Source of the DNA: Echiichthys vipera
Lineage: Eukaryota > Chordata > Actinopteri > Perciformes > Trachinidae
Direction of reading: 5' to 3'
DNA: 64,000 nt
NCBI GenBank assembly: GCA_963691815.1
Contig: OY829646.1
Location: forward strand, 4,513,152 to 4,577,151
Positions 63,240 to 64,000 of this stretch are shown here, piece after piece. The number at the start of each line of letters is the position of its first letter. Within the stretch, counting starts at the first letter, position 1. Both the position numbers and the translations under genes were made by a program. The notes under the pieces are model-generated. The model saw only the letters and a program-made list of their open reading frames with translations, searched no databases and was not told the DNA's origin.

Positions 63240-64000
63240 GATGATTATTTAGGGCCAGAAATAATCAGTCGCTTCCCTGTGTCTAGCAATCGTTACCTGA
63301 GACGCATTTTTGTGTAACAGCTAATGTCCGATTGACCTCAAATTTTGCACAGAGCCTGAAGTTACCATGGACAAATATCAGTTTAATGTTATTAGGACTA
63401 ATAATTGGGAAGATATACAATACTTCCTGTTATAAGTACAACATAAAGGAAGTTGTTTCTTTAGAAAATACACACATTTTGGACTATAAGCATTCTTTTG
63501 ATAAGTTTGTATCAAGATGATTAAAGGATAATTCCTGCAAAGTTTCGTGGTGATCGGACTCTTAGCCTAGGAGGAGTTCGAAAATAATTGTTTTTTTATT
63601 TTTAGCAATTTTGTGCAAAAATACTCGGCAGAAATGTGCCGTGTTCTAAATCCCAACATTCAGTGCCTTTTAGAGAACATGTGGATGTAGAGGCCAAAGA
63701 GCCTTGTCCTTGGTTATAGCGCCACCTTGTGGTGGACATGTGTCGTTTTTGGTGTGTTCTGTGGGGCACCAGTCTATACCTCCCCTGAAGGTTTTGTTTC
63801 CATAACTTGTACGGTTAATGCTCCAGTATGAGTGATATTCAAAACAGTGCCACCTCCTGGCTGATATATTTTTCTAAAAGTCTCAGACGTGCATCAGAAA
63901 CTATTGTTCTAAGTTTCTTGTTAATCTGACTTATAATTGCTAAGATATGATTAATTATACATAACAGCACCATCTAGTGGTTGGTTGGTGTTAAATTTTG
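63240..64000 (+). repeat. Dispersed repeat, copy 2 (pair with 35230-35875), runs off the window
   Basis: Aligns with the 35340-35875 part from 63493 on, in the same orientation, and extends further upstream than that copy (ccgattgacctcaaattttg near 63330). The right end is outside the window. Confidence 0.8.

Overview
The window looks like vertebrate nuclear DNA, most likely from a teleost fish. Coding density is very low. Open frames are either decayed transposon genes or two short exons bounded by GT/AG splice sites. The transposon mix is fish-like: BEL/Pao, L1, Tx1 and L2/Rex1-like LINEs, Tc1, hAT, Harbinger-type and TTAA-type elements, and tRNA-like SINEs. I cannot name the species.

Host gene. 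Two exons of EFL1 (elongation factor-like GTPase 1) lie on the minus strand, at 32777-32646 and 30078-29931. They join across a phase-1 intron of 2567 bp that is about two thirds transposon-derived sequence. I found no other EFL1 exon and no other convincing host gene.

Layout. 1-6200: decayed BEL/Pao retrotransposon (5' end outside the window), with a dispersed repeat inserted in gag. 6290-6960: L1 3' end with poly(A). 8089-8267: 14-bp tandem array. 11663-12009: Harbinger-like fragment. 14845-15045: MITE-like inverted repeat. 17054-21205: hAT-like element with near-perfect 8-bp target duplication that swallowed an L1 fragment, a second retroelement fragment, another hAT-like fragment and two abutting Harbinger-like elements. 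21845-29224: Tc1 element split by an L2/Rex1-like LINE, itself broken by a Tx1 fragment, a 200-bp (TC)n tract and a second Tc1 copy. 29931-32777: EFL1 exons and their intron. 32778-64000: mostly non-coding DNA with dispersed repeats, a second BEL/Pao gag relic (46111-47330), an L2 3' fragment with a fold-back 5' end (44293-45034), a short hAT with perfect 8-bp target duplication (49392-50171) and a Harbinger-like element with perfect TAA duplication (51339-51940).

Most notable. An uninterrupted reading frame at 23819-26371 joins an L2/Rex1-type reverse transcriptase in frame to a Tx1-type reverse transcriptase C-terminal half, so two different RT catalytic motifs sit in one frame. The nested insertions give a relative-age record. 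I see no bacterial-type defence system, CRISPR array or other new multi-gene system.
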